Assembly: GCF_000359125.1 (NCBI RefSeq)
Contig: NZ_CAAF010000082.1
Location: 124,001-188,000, forward strand
DNA: 64,000 nucleotides
Reading direction: 5' to 3'
Origin: Mesorhizobium sp. STM 4661
Lineage (GTDB): Bacteria > Pseudomonadota > Alphaproteobacteria > Rhizobiales > Rhizobiaceae
Shown here piece by piece: positions 49,523-58,145 of the stretch (the stretch's first letter is position 1; every line of letters starts with the position of its first letter). The position numbers and the translations under genes were made by a program. The notes beneath the pieces were generated by a model. It saw only the letters and a list, made by a program, of their open reading frames with translations. It was not told the origin of the DNA and made no database searches.

Positions 49523-50509
49523 ATGAACATCGTCGTAATCGGCGCGGCCGGAATGCTCGGCCGAAAGCTCGTCGCCGCGATGATCGACAAGGGCGAGCTT
49601 CGCGGGAGACGGATCGAGCGCATGACGCTGGCCGATATCGTCGCCCCGGTTGCGCCGCGCTTCGATGGCGAGGTCGAGACGGTGGCCGTCGATCTCTCGG
49701 AGCCAGGAATCGCCGAGACGCTCGTCGCCTCCCGGCCGGACGTGGTCTTTCACCTGGCGGCAATCGTTTCCGGCGAGGCCGAGGCCGATTTCGAGAAGGG
49801 CTATCGCGTCAATCTCGACGGAACGCGGACACTGTTCGAGGCCATTCGCAAGGCCGGGTCCGATGCACCCTATTGTCCGCGCGTCGTCTTCACCTCGTCC
49901 ATCGTCGTTTTCGGCGAACCGCTGCCCGATATCATCGACGACTCCCATTGCCTGACACCGCTGACCAGCTACGGCACGCAGAAGGCGATGTGCGAACTGC
50001 TTCTGGCCGACTATTCCCGCCGCGGCTTTCTCGACGGCGTCGGCATAAGGCTGCCGACGATCTCGATCCGCCCCGGCAAACCGAACATGGCCGCTTCCGG
50101 CTTCTTCTCCAGCATCCTTCGGGAGCCGCTGGTTGGGCAGGAAGCGGTGCTGCCGGTCAGCGAGACCGTGCGTCACTGGTTCGCCAGCCCGCGCGCCGCT
50201 GTCGGTTTCATGCTGCGCGCGGCCGAACTCGACACCGCGCGGCTGGGTGCCCGGCGCACGATCACCATGCCTGGCCTGTCGGCGACGGTCGGCGAACAGA
50301 TCGAAGCCTTGCGCCGCGTTGCGGGCGATGGCGCGGCAAGCCTTATCCGCCGGGAAGCAAACCCGACGATTGCCGGCATCATTGCCGGCTGGCCGCAAAA
50401 TTTCAGCGCCCAGCGCGCCGCCGAGCTCGGCTTCAAGGCCGAGCAGAATTTCGACGAGATCATCCGCGTCCATATCGAGGATGAGCTCGGCAACGCCTTG
50501 CCGCGTTAG
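49523..50509 (+). CDS. denD: D-erythronate dehydrogenase-like SDR (DenD type)
   Basis: 328 residues, extended SDR. NAD-binding IVVIGAAGMLGRKLVAAMID (GAAGMLG) at the N-terminus, catalytic Ser/Tyr/Lys in FTSSIVVFGEPLP and SYGTQKAMCELLLADYSRRG. DenD oxidises D-erythronate to 2-oxo-tetronate. The call rests on similarity plus the neighbours OtnK, OtnC and OtnI, which complete the known pathway. L-threonate or another four-carbon acid is an alternative substrate. Confidence 0.85.
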   Translation: MNIVVIGAAGMLGRKLVAAMIDKGELRGRRIERMTLADIVAPVAPRFDGEVETVAVDLSEPGIAETLVASRPDVVFHLAAIVSGEAEADFEKGYRVNLDGTRTLFEAIRKAGSDAPYCPRVVFTSSIVVFGEPLPDIIDDSHCLTPLTSYGTQKAMCELLLADYSRRGFLDGVGIRLPTISIRPGKPNMAASGFFSSILREPLVGQEAVLPVSETVRHWFASPRAAVGFMLRAAELDTARLGARRTITMPGLSATVGEQIEALRRVAGDGAASLIRREANPTIAGIIAGWPQNFSAQRAAELGFKAEQNFDEIIRVHIEDELGNALPR

Positions 50510-50517
50510 GGCCGACC

Positions 50518-51771
50518 ATGCTGCTGGGGGGCATCGCCGACGATTTCACCGGTGCGAGCGATCTCGCCAACACCCTGGCCAAGGGTGGCATGGCGGCGAC
50601 GCAGTTCGTCGGCACCGCGGCCGGTCCGGCGCCGTCCGGTTGCGAGGCAGGCGTTGTCGCCTTGAAGACAAGGTCCATCGCCGCCGAAGAGGCGGTGCGC
50701 CAGTCGCTCGAGGCCGCGCGCTGGCTACTTGCCCAGGGCTGCGAGCAGATCGTCTTCAAATACTGTTCGACATTCGATTCCACGCCGAAAGGCAATATTG
50801 GCCCGGTTGCCGAAGCCCTGCTCGACCTTCTCGGAGCGGACGTGGCGGTCGTCTGTCCCGCCTTTCCCGCAACCGGGCGCCGCCTGTTCATGGGCCATCT
50901 GTTCGTAGGCGACCGGCTGTTGAACGAATCCGGCATGGAGAACCATCCGCTGACACCGATGACCGATGCCGATATCCGCCGCTGGCTTCGGCTGCAAACC
51001 CGCGGCGACGTGGGACTGGTGCCGTTGAATACGATCCGTGGCGGAGTGTCGGCGATCGGCCAGGCTTTCGCCGAACAACAGGCGCAAGGGCGGCGGCTAG
51101 TTGTCGCCGATGCGGTCGCGGAAGATGACCTTCGGCTGCTCGGCCAGGCGCTGGCCGGCCACCGGCTGGTGACCGGCGGCTCCGGCATCGCGATGGGGCT
51201 GCCGGAGAATTTCCGCAAGGCCGGTAGGCTCTCCCGGACTGCGCACGCGTCCGCGGGCGCCTCGGGGCCGGCGGTGGTGTTGTGCGGCTCCTGTTCGAAG
51301 GCTTCACAGGCGCAGGTCGCCACCTATCGCGCCGCCCATCCCGGCCTTGCGCTTGATCCGGCCACACTGATGGATGGAAGCATGACGGTCGACCAGGCCG
51401 TCGATTGGTTCTGGCAACAAAAGCAGGTGCCGATCATCTATTCGACGGCCGACGCCGGCGCTGTTTCCGGCGCCCAGGCGCGTTACGGGCGCGCCGAGGT
51501 GGCGGAGACCATTGAGCTTTTCTTCGCCACGCTCGTGCGCCGGCTCGTCGACGGCGGAGTGCGCCGCGTGGTGGTCGGCGGCGGCGAGACATCCGGGGCC
51601 GTGGTCGAAGCGCTCGGTGTGAGCAGTCTGCAAATTGGCGAAGAGATCGACCCGGGTGTGCCGGCGTTGCTGGCCGATCGCGGCGGCCCGCTCGGCCTCG
51701 CGCTCAAGAGCGGTAATTTCGGTGCGAATGATTTCTTCGAGAAGGCGGTGCAAAGGATCGGTACACGATGA
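50518..51771 (+). CDS. otnK: 3-oxo-tetronate kinase (DUF1537 / four-carbon acid sugar kinase)
   Basis: 417 residues with the two DUF1537 halves. The N-terminal half starts LLGGIADDFTGASDLANTLA (the GxxADDxTG signature) and includes KYCSTFDSTPKGNIGP. The C-terminal nucleotide-binding half has VVLCGSCSKASQAQ and VVVGGGETSGAVVEALG. OtnK phosphorylates 3-oxo-tetronate at C4 with ATP. It overlaps otnC by 4 bases (ATGA). Confidence 0.92.
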   Translation: MLLGGIADDFTGASDLANTLAKGGMAATQFVGTAAGPAPSGCEAGVVALKTRSIAAEEAVRQSLEAARWLLAQGCEQIVFKYCSTFDSTPKGNIGPVAEALLDLLGADVAVVCPAFPATGRRLFMGHLFVGDRLLNESGMENHPLTPMTDADIRRWLRLQTRGDVGLVPLNTIRGGVSAIGQAFAEQQAQGRRLVVADAVAEDDLRLLGQALAGHRLVTGGSGIAMGLPENFRKAGRLSRTAHASAGASGPAVVLCGSCSKASQAQVATYRAAHPGLALDPATLMDGSMTVDQAVDWFWQQKQVPIIYSTADAGAVSGAQARYGRAEVAETIELFFATLVRRLVDGGVRRVVVGGGETSGAVVEALGVSSLQIGEEIDPGVPALLADRGGPLGLALKSGNFGANDFFEKAVQRIGTR

Positions 51772-52403
51772 GCGAACAGGCAATCCGCGATAATCTGGTC
51801 AAATGGGGCAAGTCGTTGTTCGAGCGCGGCCTCACCGCAGGCTCGTCCGGCAACATGTCGGTGAAGCTCGACGACGGGTTTCTGTTCACGCCGACCAATT
51901 CCTGCCTCGGCTTCCTCGATGCGGACAGGCTGTCGAAACTCGACGCTTCGGGCAAGCTTGTCTCGGGCGATGCGCCGACCAAGGAACTGCCGCTGCATTT
52001 CGGCTTTTACGACCAGCGATCCACGGCGCGCGCCGTGGTTCATCTTCATTCGACCTATGCGACCGCACTATCCTGTCTCCTGGACGTCGATCCGGCCGAC
52101 GCCATCCCACCAATCACGCCCTATGTCGTGATGCGTGTGGGACAGGTGCCGGTGGTGCCCTATACGCGCCCCGGTTCCGAAGCGGTCAAGCCACTGATCG
52201 ACGCGCTGGCGGCGCGCCATCCCGCCGTTCTCCTGGAGAACCATGGGCCCGTGGTCGCTGGCGCCTCGCTCGATGCGGCGGTGTTCGCCATCGAGGAGCT
52301 CGAGGAAGCGGCGAAGCTTGCCATCATCCTGCGAGGCATGAGCGTCCGCCATCTCGACGCCGGCGCCATCGCCGAACTCAACCAGCATTTCAAGCTGAAG
52401 TGA
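51768..52403 (+). CDS. otnC: 3-oxo-tetronate 4-phosphate decarboxylase (class II aldolase fold)
   Basis: 211 residues of the class II aldolase/adducin family. The N-terminal GLTAGSSGNMSVKLDDGFLF loop binds phosphate. The metal-binding motif HLHSTYATALS supplies two His and a later ENHGPVVAG supplies the third. OtnC decarboxylates the kinase product to dihydroxyacetone phosphate. Its overlap with otnK and position in the operon fit. Confidence 0.9.
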   Translation: MSEQAIRDNLVKWGKSLFERGLTAGSSGNMSVKLDDGFLFTPTNSCLGFLDADRLSKLDASGKLVSGDAPTKELPLHFGFYDQRSTARAVVHLHSTYATALSCLLDVDPADAIPPITPYVVMRVGQVPVVPYTRPGSEAVKPLIDALAARHPAVLLENHGPVVAGASLDAAVFAIEELEEAAKLAIILRGMSVRHLDAGAIAELNQHFKLK

Positions 52404-52405
52404 CC

Positions 52406-53185
52406 ATGCCGAAATTTTCCGCGAACCTCGGTTTCCTCTGGACCGACCGGCCCTTGCTGGACCGCATCGCCGCCGCCGCATCGGCGGGCTTCAGGGCGGT
52501 TGAACTGCATTGGCCCTACGACGTTCCGGCCGGGCTTATGAAGCAAGCTTGTGAAAAGCACGGCGTGGAACTGCTTGGCATCAACACGCCTGTCGGCGAT
52601 GCGGCCAAGGGCGATTTCGGCCTTGGCGCGCTGCAGGGCCGGCAGGCCGATTTCGCGAAAAGTCTCCATCAAGCCGCGGACTATGCGCGCCTGAGCGGCG
52701 CTTCTTCGATCCATGTCATGGCCGGTGTCGTCGAGCCGACGGCCAAGCCGGAAGCCACGCAAGTCCTCGAGCGCAATCTCGCTTTCGCGGCGGATGTTGC
52801 CCCGGATCTGACCCTGCTTCTGGAACCGATCAACCAGCGCGACAAACCGGGATATTTTTACTCGACGATCGCGGAAGCAGCGGCATTGATCGGCCGCGTC
52901 GGCGCGCCCAACATCAGGATCATGTTCGACGTCTATCATGTCGGCGTCAGCGAAGGCGACATCCTCAAACGCCTCGAACGTCACTTGCCGATGATCGGCC
53001 ATGTGCAGATCGCCGCCGTTCCAAGCCGCGCCGAGCCGGACGAGGGCGAGATCGCCTATGGCGCCATATTCGCCGCGCTGGCTCGGCTCGGCTACACCGG
53101 CTGGGTCGGCTGCGAATACCGGCCACGCGCCGGCACCGACGAGGGATTGCGCTGGCTGAAGACACTCCAGGTTTCGCTATATTGA
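52406..53185 (+). CDS. otnI: 2-oxo-tetronate isomerase (hydroxypyruvate isomerase family)
   Basis: 259 residues, TIM barrel of the xylose-isomerase/Hyi type. Active-site Glu in LLLEPINQRDKPGYF (~residue 140), a metal-binding IMFDVYHVGVSEGD, and the second Glu in GCEYRPRAGTDEG. OtnI interconverts 2-oxo- and 3-oxo-tetronate. ATG 52406 lies two bases after the otnC stop; longer versions of the frame are shadows of otnC. Confidence 0.9.
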   Translation: MPKFSANLGFLWTDRPLLDRIAAAASAGFRAVELHWPYDVPAGLMKQACEKHGVELLGINTPVGDAAKGDFGLGALQGRQADFAKSLHQAADYARLSGASSIHVMAGVVEPTAKPEATQVLERNLAFAADVAPDLTLLLEPINQRDKPGYFYSTIAEAAALIGRVGAPNIRIMFDVYHVGVSEGDILKRLERHLPMIGHVQIAAVPSRAEPDEGEIAYGAIFAALARLGYTGWVGCEYRPRAGTDEGLRWLKTLQVSLY

Positions 53186-53199
53186 AGAGGAAAATCGAT

Positions 53200-53610
53200 A
53201 TGCTCACGACAAAGACGGCACTCACCATCGAAGCAGCGAAAGCGGTGGCGGCGGCCTGCGAGGCGGCGGCAAGGAAGGACAAGCTCAAGCTCGTTATCGC
53301 CATCGTCGACGATGGCGGCCATCTGATGCTTCTCCATCGCGATGACGGCGCGCAGGTCGGCAGCGTCGAGATCGCCACGCTGAAAGCCCGCACGGCCGTG
53401 CTGTTCAAGCGCCCGACCAAGGCCTTCCAGGATGTCGTGGAAGGCCAGGGCCGCTATGCGCTGCTTTGCATCCCCAACGGCATTCCGCTCGACGGTGGCG
53501 TGCTGCTGAAGTCCGGTGAAGAGATCATCGGCGCGATCGGTGTCAGCGGCGAAAGCGACGAGCAGGACGGCGACATCGGCCGCATCGGCGCCGCGGCCTT
53601 GACCAACTGA
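53200..53610 (+). CDS. GlcG/HbpS-family protein
   Basis: 136 residues of the GlcG/HbpS-like family (KLVIAIVDDGGHLMLLHRDD, GAQVGSVEIATLKARTAVLF, IIGAIGVSGESDEQDGDIGR). Some members bind haem (HbpS of Streptomyces), others sit in glycolate or acid-sugar operons with unknown role, as here. The ATG at 53200 follows GAGGAA eight bases upstream; the longer frame overlapping otnI lacks this. Last gene of the tetronate operon. Confidence 0.85.
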   Translation: MLTTKTALTIEAAKAVAAACEAAARKDKLKLVIAIVDDGGHLMLLHRDDGAQVGSVEIATLKARTAVLFKRPTKAFQDVVEGQGRYALLCIPNGIPLDGGVLLKSGEEIIGAIGVSGESDEQDGDIGRIGAAALTN

Positions 53611-53638
53611 GCGGGGCCTATCTGGGCAGCGATACTCC

Positions 53639-53662
53639 CCCGAAACCGATGTCGCTTTCGGG
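53639..53662. terminator. Hairpin between convergent operon ends
   Basis: CCCGAAA / TTTCGGG 7-bp stem with a 10-base loop, located between the end of the GlcG-like gene and the end of the minus-strand isomerase gene. No T-tract. Confidence 0.45.
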
Positions 53663-53681
53663 CCTGATAATATGACAGCCG

Positions 53682-54518
53682 TCACGCCAGCTGCTTCTCC
53701 AACCCCTTCAAATAAGCAAGCGCCCGGCGCGCCATCGCATCGGGATCGGCCTTGCGGCTGGCAAAGCCGATCTCCATGGTGAGATGGCCCGAGAAGCCGA
53801 TATCCCTCAGCGCCTGCATGACGCTCAGCCAGTCGACGGCGCCGTCGCCGGGAGCGCCGCGATCGGTGTCGGCGAAATGGACATGGACGAGATCCCCACC
53901 CAGAATACGGACATGGTCGGCGGAGACATCGTCACGGTAAAGCGCGTGAAAAGTGTCGAACATCGTCTTCACATTCGGTGCGCCGCTCGCCCGCATCAGC
54001 TCGAGCGCCTGATGCGGCGTGTCGATGAGATTGCTGTCGGCGGCGGTCGGCTCGACAACGATGGTGACGCCTTTGTCCGCTGCATGCTTCGCAATCCTCG
54101 CCAGGCAGTCGCGGCTGCGGTCGAATGCCTCGGCAAGCGTCGTCCCGAAGACCTGCCAGCCGGCAATGTAGAGGACGAGCCTGGCGCCGAGATCGGCGGC
54201 GAGGTCGACCACCTCGCCATAATGATGGACCGTCGCTTCGCGCTCCTCCTTGAGCGGCGAGGCCGGATTGTGGCCCGGCCCGCCGCCCGGCGCGGGCAGC
54301 AGGCTGACCGCCGGCAAGCCCTCGCCATCCATAAGCCGTTTCAATTCGCGCCGCCTTGCCGCACCGAGATACGCGGGCCAGGCATGCGGCGCGGCGCAGC
54401 CGATCTCGATGCCGTCATAACCGATACGCGCCAGACGCCGTACCACCTCATCGAGCTCATAAGAGGGAAGCCAGCTTGGAAAGCTGCCATAGGCCCAGCT
54501 GTTGAATGCGTATTTCAT
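53682..54518 (-). CDS. Sugar phosphate isomerase/epimerase-like TIM-barrel protein
   Basis: 278 residues of the xylose-isomerase-like AP endonuclease superfamily. Start YAFNSWAYGSFPSWLPSYEL, catalytic-type Glu in IVVEPTAADSNLIDT (~residue 153), metal Asp/His in KTMFDTFHALYRDD and VHVHFADTDRGAPGDGAVDW, and the last Glu in LTMEIGFASRKADPDA. Members isomerise or epimerise keto sugars (tagatose-3-epimerase, IolE/IolI-like). It is divergent from the Gfo/Idh/MocA gene, with a LacI-type palindrome between, so these probably form one catabolic module. Confidence 0.85.
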   Translation of the reverse strand: MKYAFNSWAYGSFPSWLPSYELDEVVRRLARIGYDGIEIGCAAPHAWPAYLGAARRRELKRLMDGEGLPAVSLLPAPGGGPGHNPASPLKEEREATVHHYGEVVDLAADLGARLVLYIAGWQVFGTTLAEAFDRSRDCLARIAKHAADKGVTIVVEPTAADSNLIDTPHQALELMRASGAPNVKTMFDTFHALYRDDVSADHVRILGGDLVHVHFADTDRGAPGDGAVDWLSVMQALRDIGFSGHLTMEIGFASRKADPDAMARRALAYLKGLEKQLA

Positions 54519-54738
54519 CCGTCTCCTCCCAGAGATCGCCGGTCAGGTAAACGATTGTCTATTTTTGCCAAACCTGTCAATCCGCGGCACTTAGGTTGCT
54601 CTCTGTCGTCATAGCGCCGGCGGCTCATTAAAACCTCAAATAATTCAACATACTGAGCCGTATTGCGGCAATCCTGCTGACTTTTCGCAATCCTTCCTGC
54701 GCTTGACAAAGACCGGCCACTGCGGCTTTCTGGATACG

Positions 54739-54748
54739 TAATCGATTA
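54739..54748. promoter_or_regulatory. LacI-type palindrome in divergent promoter region
   Basis: TAATCGATTA, a perfect 10-bp palindrome with a central CG as in LacI-family operators, within ACGTAATCGATTAACAT. It lies 46 bases before the TTG start of the plus-strand gene. A second, weaker element (AAACGATTGT) lies at about 54551, next to the start of the divergent gene. No LacI-type gene is in the window. Confidence 0.45.
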
Positions 54749-54794
54749 ACATCAAGAACTCGAATGCACTCGAGATGCTGCTAGGGAGGAGAAT

Positions 54795-55814
54795 TTGGCG
54801 TCAGGGCTCCGCTGGGGTGTGCTGGGCACGGCAGATATTGCGCGTTCGCAGGTCGTGCCCGCGATACAGGCGTCGACGAACGGTCGCGTTGTCGCGGTGG
54901 CCGGGCGCGATCCGCGCCGCACCGCCGACTTCGCCGCTTCGTTCGGCATCGCCAATACTTTCCGCGGCTACGCCGAGTTGATCGCCTCGCCGGACGTCGA
55001 CGCGGTCTACATTCCGCTTCCCAACGGCCTGCATGTCGAATGGTCCCTGGCGGCGGCCGACGCCGGCAAGCCGGTGCTGTGCGAAAAGCCGCTCGCCCTG
55101 ACCGCGAAGGATGCACGGCGCGTCGTCGATCGCTTCGCGGCGAAGGGCATCCCGCTGATGGAAGGCTTCATGTACCGCTTCCATCCGCAGAATGCGCGGG
55201 CGCTGGAACTGGTCGCCGGCGGCGCGATCGGCACGGTCCGCGAGGTGCGGGCACACCTTTCCGTCGACATCATGCAGGCCGCCGCGAGCGGCAATGTGCG
55301 TTTCGACAAGGCGCTTGGCGGCGGCTCGCTGCTCGACATGGGCTGCTATGCGGTGAACGTCGTGCGGCGCATCTTCGGCGAAGAGCCGGTTGCCGTGATG
55401 GGCGATCTTGATCTCGACAGGACGAGCGGCGTCGATCTTGCCGCCTCGGCACTGCTCCTGTTTTCCGACGGTCGCAGTGCCTCCGTCTCGTCATCCTTCA
55501 AGGCGAACGGGCAAGGCACCTACCAGATCATCGGCACCAAGGGCACGATCGAGGTGCCCCGCGCCTTCATCCCCGGCATGGGAAGCCGCGCCGCGGAAGG
55601 GCTCGTTATCGTCGTCGATGCCGATGGACATCGCGTCGAGACCCGGTTTGAACCGGTCGATCAATACCGCCTGATGGTCGAAGCCTTTGCTGGCGCGGTG
55701 CTGTCCGGGCGCCCGGTCCCCTACCCGGCGCGGGATGGGGTCGACAATCTGCGAGTGCTCGACGCGATCGCCGTCTCGGCTGCATCGGGAATGCGAATGG
55801 AGATAAAAACTTGA
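54795..55814 (+). CDS. Gfo/Idh/MocA-family NAD(P)-dependent oxidoreductase
   Basis: 339 residues. NAD(P) loop WGVLGTADIARSQVVPAIQA (GxGxIA form GTADIA), conserved EKP motif (VLCEKPLALTAKDARRVV, ~residue 95) and active-site MEGFMYRFHPQ with the conserved Arg/His, typical of dimeric-dihydrodiol/xylose-dehydrogenase-like members. It starts at TTG 54795 behind GGAGGAGAA. It overlaps the next gene by 4 bases. Probably oxidises a sugar or inositol-type substrate brought in by the downstream importer; exact substrate unknown. Confidence 0.87.
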   Translation: MASGLRWGVLGTADIARSQVVPAIQASTNGRVVAVAGRDPRRTADFAASFGIANTFRGYAELIASPDVDAVYIPLPNGLHVEWSLAAADAGKPVLCEKPLALTAKDARRVVDRFAAKGIPLMEGFMYRFHPQNARALELVAGGAIGTVREVRAHLSVDIMQAAASGNVRFDKALGGGSLLDMGCYAVNVVRRIFGEEPVAVMGDLDLDRTSGVDLAASALLLFSDGRSASVSSSFKANGQGTYQIIGTKGTIEVPRAFIPGMGSRAAEGLVIVVDADGHRVETRFEPVDQYRLMVEAFAGAVLSGRPVPYPARDGVDNLRVLDAIAVSAASGMRMEIKT

Positions 55815-57913
55815 CTGCCGCAGCCGTGAAGCCGGCCGAACCAGCGCCTGCCTTTCGCCGCTTGTTCAGCCCGTTCCGCATCCGCGACGTGGCGCTGAAG
55901 AACCGCATCGTGTTCCAGCCGCATTTCACGGCACTCGGCAATCTCGACGGCATGGGCTCGGACGACCACATCGCCTATCATGAAGCCCGCGCCCGTGGCG
56001 GCACGGCGCTGATCGTCTTCGAGAGCCAGGCCGTGCATCCGACCGGAAAGATGTCGCGGCGCTTCGTCAGCGCCTGGGACCCAACGGTGATCCCGTTCTA
56101 CCGGCAGCTCACCGCAAGCGTGCACGCGCATGGCACAAGGATCTTCGGCCAGTTGACACATGGCGGGCACACCTCGCTGGAGCGCCCGCCGCATCTGTTA
56201 TGGGCACCCTCGCAGATGCCCGAACCATCGAGCCATTTTTCCACCAAGGCGATGGATGTCGAGGACATCGAGGCGACCATCGCGGGCTTTGCCGCGAGCG
56301 CGCGCAACGCGCTGGACGGCGGCTTCGACGGCGTCGAGATCAAGGTCGCGCATGACGGATTGCTGCGTTCCTTCGCCTCGCCTTTCTTCAACCGGCGCAC
56401 GGACGGCTATGGCGGTTCGTTCGAAAATCGCATGCGTTTCACCGTCGAGGTGCTGGAGGCGATCAAGCGCGCGACATCGGATGATTTTCCTGTCGGCGTC
56501 CGCATCTGCCTCGATGAATTCACCACATTCGGCTACGGGCTCGATTACGGGTTGAGGATGGCCGACCATATCGAGCGCACCGGCTGCGTCGACTATTTGA
56601 ATGCCGATGCCGGCTCCTTCTCCAGTTACTGGATGGAGATCCCGCCGGCCGCCGTCACGGCGGGGAGCTTTCGCGGGCTGAACGCTGCGCTGAAGAAGCA
56701 GAGCAAGCTGCCGGTCGTGGCTTTCGGCCGCATCGCGCCGCCGCGCCTGGCGGAAGAGATGCTGGAGGCCGGCGACGCCGATCTCATCGGTTTCGCGCGG
56801 CAGTTGGTCGCCGACCCCGAGACGCCCGAAAAACTCAGGCGCGGCGACGCCCATCTGGTGCGGCCGTGCATTGCCTGCAACGATGCCTGCATCTACCAGG
56901 TCGGCCAGGAGAAGGGCATTCGCTGCATCCACAATCCGGCCGCCGGACGTGAACGCCAGATCGACGATACCGTGTTCGCCAAAGCACCGAAGCGCCGGAA
57001 AATCATCATCGTCGGCGGCGGCCCGGCCGGGTTGAAGACAGCGGAGATCGCGGCGCGGCGCGGCCACGACGTGACCTTGCTGGAGCGATGGACCTTGCTC
57101 GGCGGACAAATAAGGCTCGCCGCGCGACAGCCCGAGCACCAGTTGGTCGCCGGCGTCGCCGAGCATCTCGAGGCGATGGTGCGTCATCTCGGCGTCCCGA
57201 TCAGGTTGGGCATCGATGCGACGCCGGAACTGCTTGCGGGCGAGAACGCCGACCACATCGTTGTCGCCACCGGCTCCGAACCGAACCTGCCCGATGGCGC
57301 CGGCCGCTCCAGCGAGCAACGATCCGAGGCGCTGGAACTGGGCCGTCAGGTCCGCCCGGAGATTCCGGGACTGGACCTGCCCTTCGTCCATTCCGGCGAC
57401 GCGGTCATGTCCGGAGCGGTTAGCCTCTCGGGCAAGGTCCTTGTCATCGACAACAATGGCCACTGGGAGGGCGCCGGCACCGCCGAATATCTGGCGGACA
57501 GTGGATGCGGCGTCGAGATGGTGACGCCGGATATGATGGTCGGCGGCGACATTGAAAGCGGGACGCGCACGTTGTTCTATCGGCGCGCCGCCATCAAGAA
57601 CATTTCGATCCGGCCCGGACTGGCGCTGAAGAAAATCGCGCCCGGGCGCGTCACGCTTCAGCCGGTGTTCAGCGGTGCCGGCACGCAAGGCTTCGGACGC
57701 TATCTGCTCGTCGCCGGCGACGACATTCTTGTCGAGGACTTCGACGCCGTCGTCGCCATCATCGGCCGCCGTTCGCGCGAAGACCTTTACCATCGGTGCC
57801 GGGCCTCGCCTCTGCTCACCGGCGTGAAGATAAGCCGGGTCGGAGACGCAGTGGCTCCGCGACTGCTCGAAAGCAACATCGCCGAAGCCCATCAACTGGG
57901 ACTCTCGCTTTGA
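55811..57913 (+). CDS. Old-yellow-enzyme-type Fe-S flavoprotein oxidoreductase
   Basis: 700 residues with the 2,4-dienoyl-CoA reductase / trimethylamine dehydrogenase plan. FMN TIM barrel (residues 20-350; LFSPFRIRDVALKNRIVFQP, GQLTHGGHTSLERP), a 4Fe-4S cluster with four Cys in CIACNDACIYQVGQEKGIRC, and C-terminal FAD/NAD(P) domains (IIIVGGGPAGLKTAEIAARR; VLVIDNNGHWEGAGTAEYLA). It starts with TTG overlapping the previous stop (TTGA). The catalytic His-Gly of dienoyl reductases is not evident; substrate unknown. An electron-transfer role in oxidising the Gfo/Idh product is possible. Confidence 0.85.
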   Translation: MTAAAVKPAEPAPAFRRLFSPFRIRDVALKNRIVFQPHFTALGNLDGMGSDDHIAYHEARARGGTALIVFESQAVHPTGKMSRRFVSAWDPTVIPFYRQLTASVHAHGTRIFGQLTHGGHTSLERPPHLLWAPSQMPEPSSHFSTKAMDVEDIEATIAGFAASARNALDGGFDGVEIKVAHDGLLRSFASPFFNRRTDGYGGSFENRMRFTVEVLEAIKRATSDDFPVGVRICLDEFTTFGYGLDYGLRMADHIERTGCVDYLNADAGSFSSYWMEIPPAAVTAGSFRGLNAALKKQSKLPVVAFGRIAPPRLAEEMLEAGDADLIGFARQLVADPETPEKLRRGDAHLVRPCIACNDACIYQVGQEKGIRCIHNPAAGRERQIDDTVFAKAPKRRKIIIVGGGPAGLKTAEIAARRGHDVTLLERWTLLGGQIRLAARQPEHQLVAGVAEHLEAMVRHLGVPIRLGIDATPELLAGENADHIVVATGSEPNLPDGAGRSSEQRSEALELGRQVRPEIPGLDLPFVHSGDAVMSGAVSLSGKVLVIDNNGHWEGAGTAEYLADSGCGVEMVTPDMMVGGDIESGTRTLFYRRAAIKNISIRPGLALKKIAPGRVTLQPVFSGAGTQGFGRYLLVAGDDILVEDFDAVVAIIGRRSREDLYHRCRASPLLTGVKISRVGDAVAPRLLESNIAEAHQLGLSL

Positions 57914-57928
57914 ACCGGACAAAAAATC

Positions 57929-57953
57929 AACTGGTCCGCTGTCTCTACCAGTT
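57929..57953. promoter_or_regulatory. Candidate GntR operator upstream of the second ABC importer
   Basis: AACTGG-N13-CCAGTT, with the first half continuing as AACTGGTCCG. Half-sites and spacer length are identical to the site at 48707-48731 in front of the GntR gene. It lies about 190 bases upstream of the ABC ATPase ATG and 16 bases after the preceding gene's stop, a likely promoter zone. The 57914-58145 gap has no other gene. Confidence 0.6.
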
Positions 57954-58145
57954 GACAGGTACCAAGGGGGCTAATAGCGTGACTTTGCATCGAGGAACGG
58001 CAGGCAAGGCCTTCGGGCTTCGGCCCGCCTCCGTCCGGGCGAACCGGAGGATGGCGGACATGGGAGGAGAAACAATCATGCGCGCATCATCCGCGCCTGT
58101 GCGGCAGGCGGAGACGATCCGTCCGCCTTGCGCGGAGGTCTTGTG

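Noticed and set aside
51803..52405. Upstream extension of the otnI reading frame
   Set aside because: It overlaps otnC in another frame; the ATG at 52406, two bases after the otnC stop, gives the family's normal N-terminus.
56198..57922. A 574-codon minus-strand open frame
   Set aside because: Antisense of the Fe-S flavoenzyme gene; no recognisable domain.
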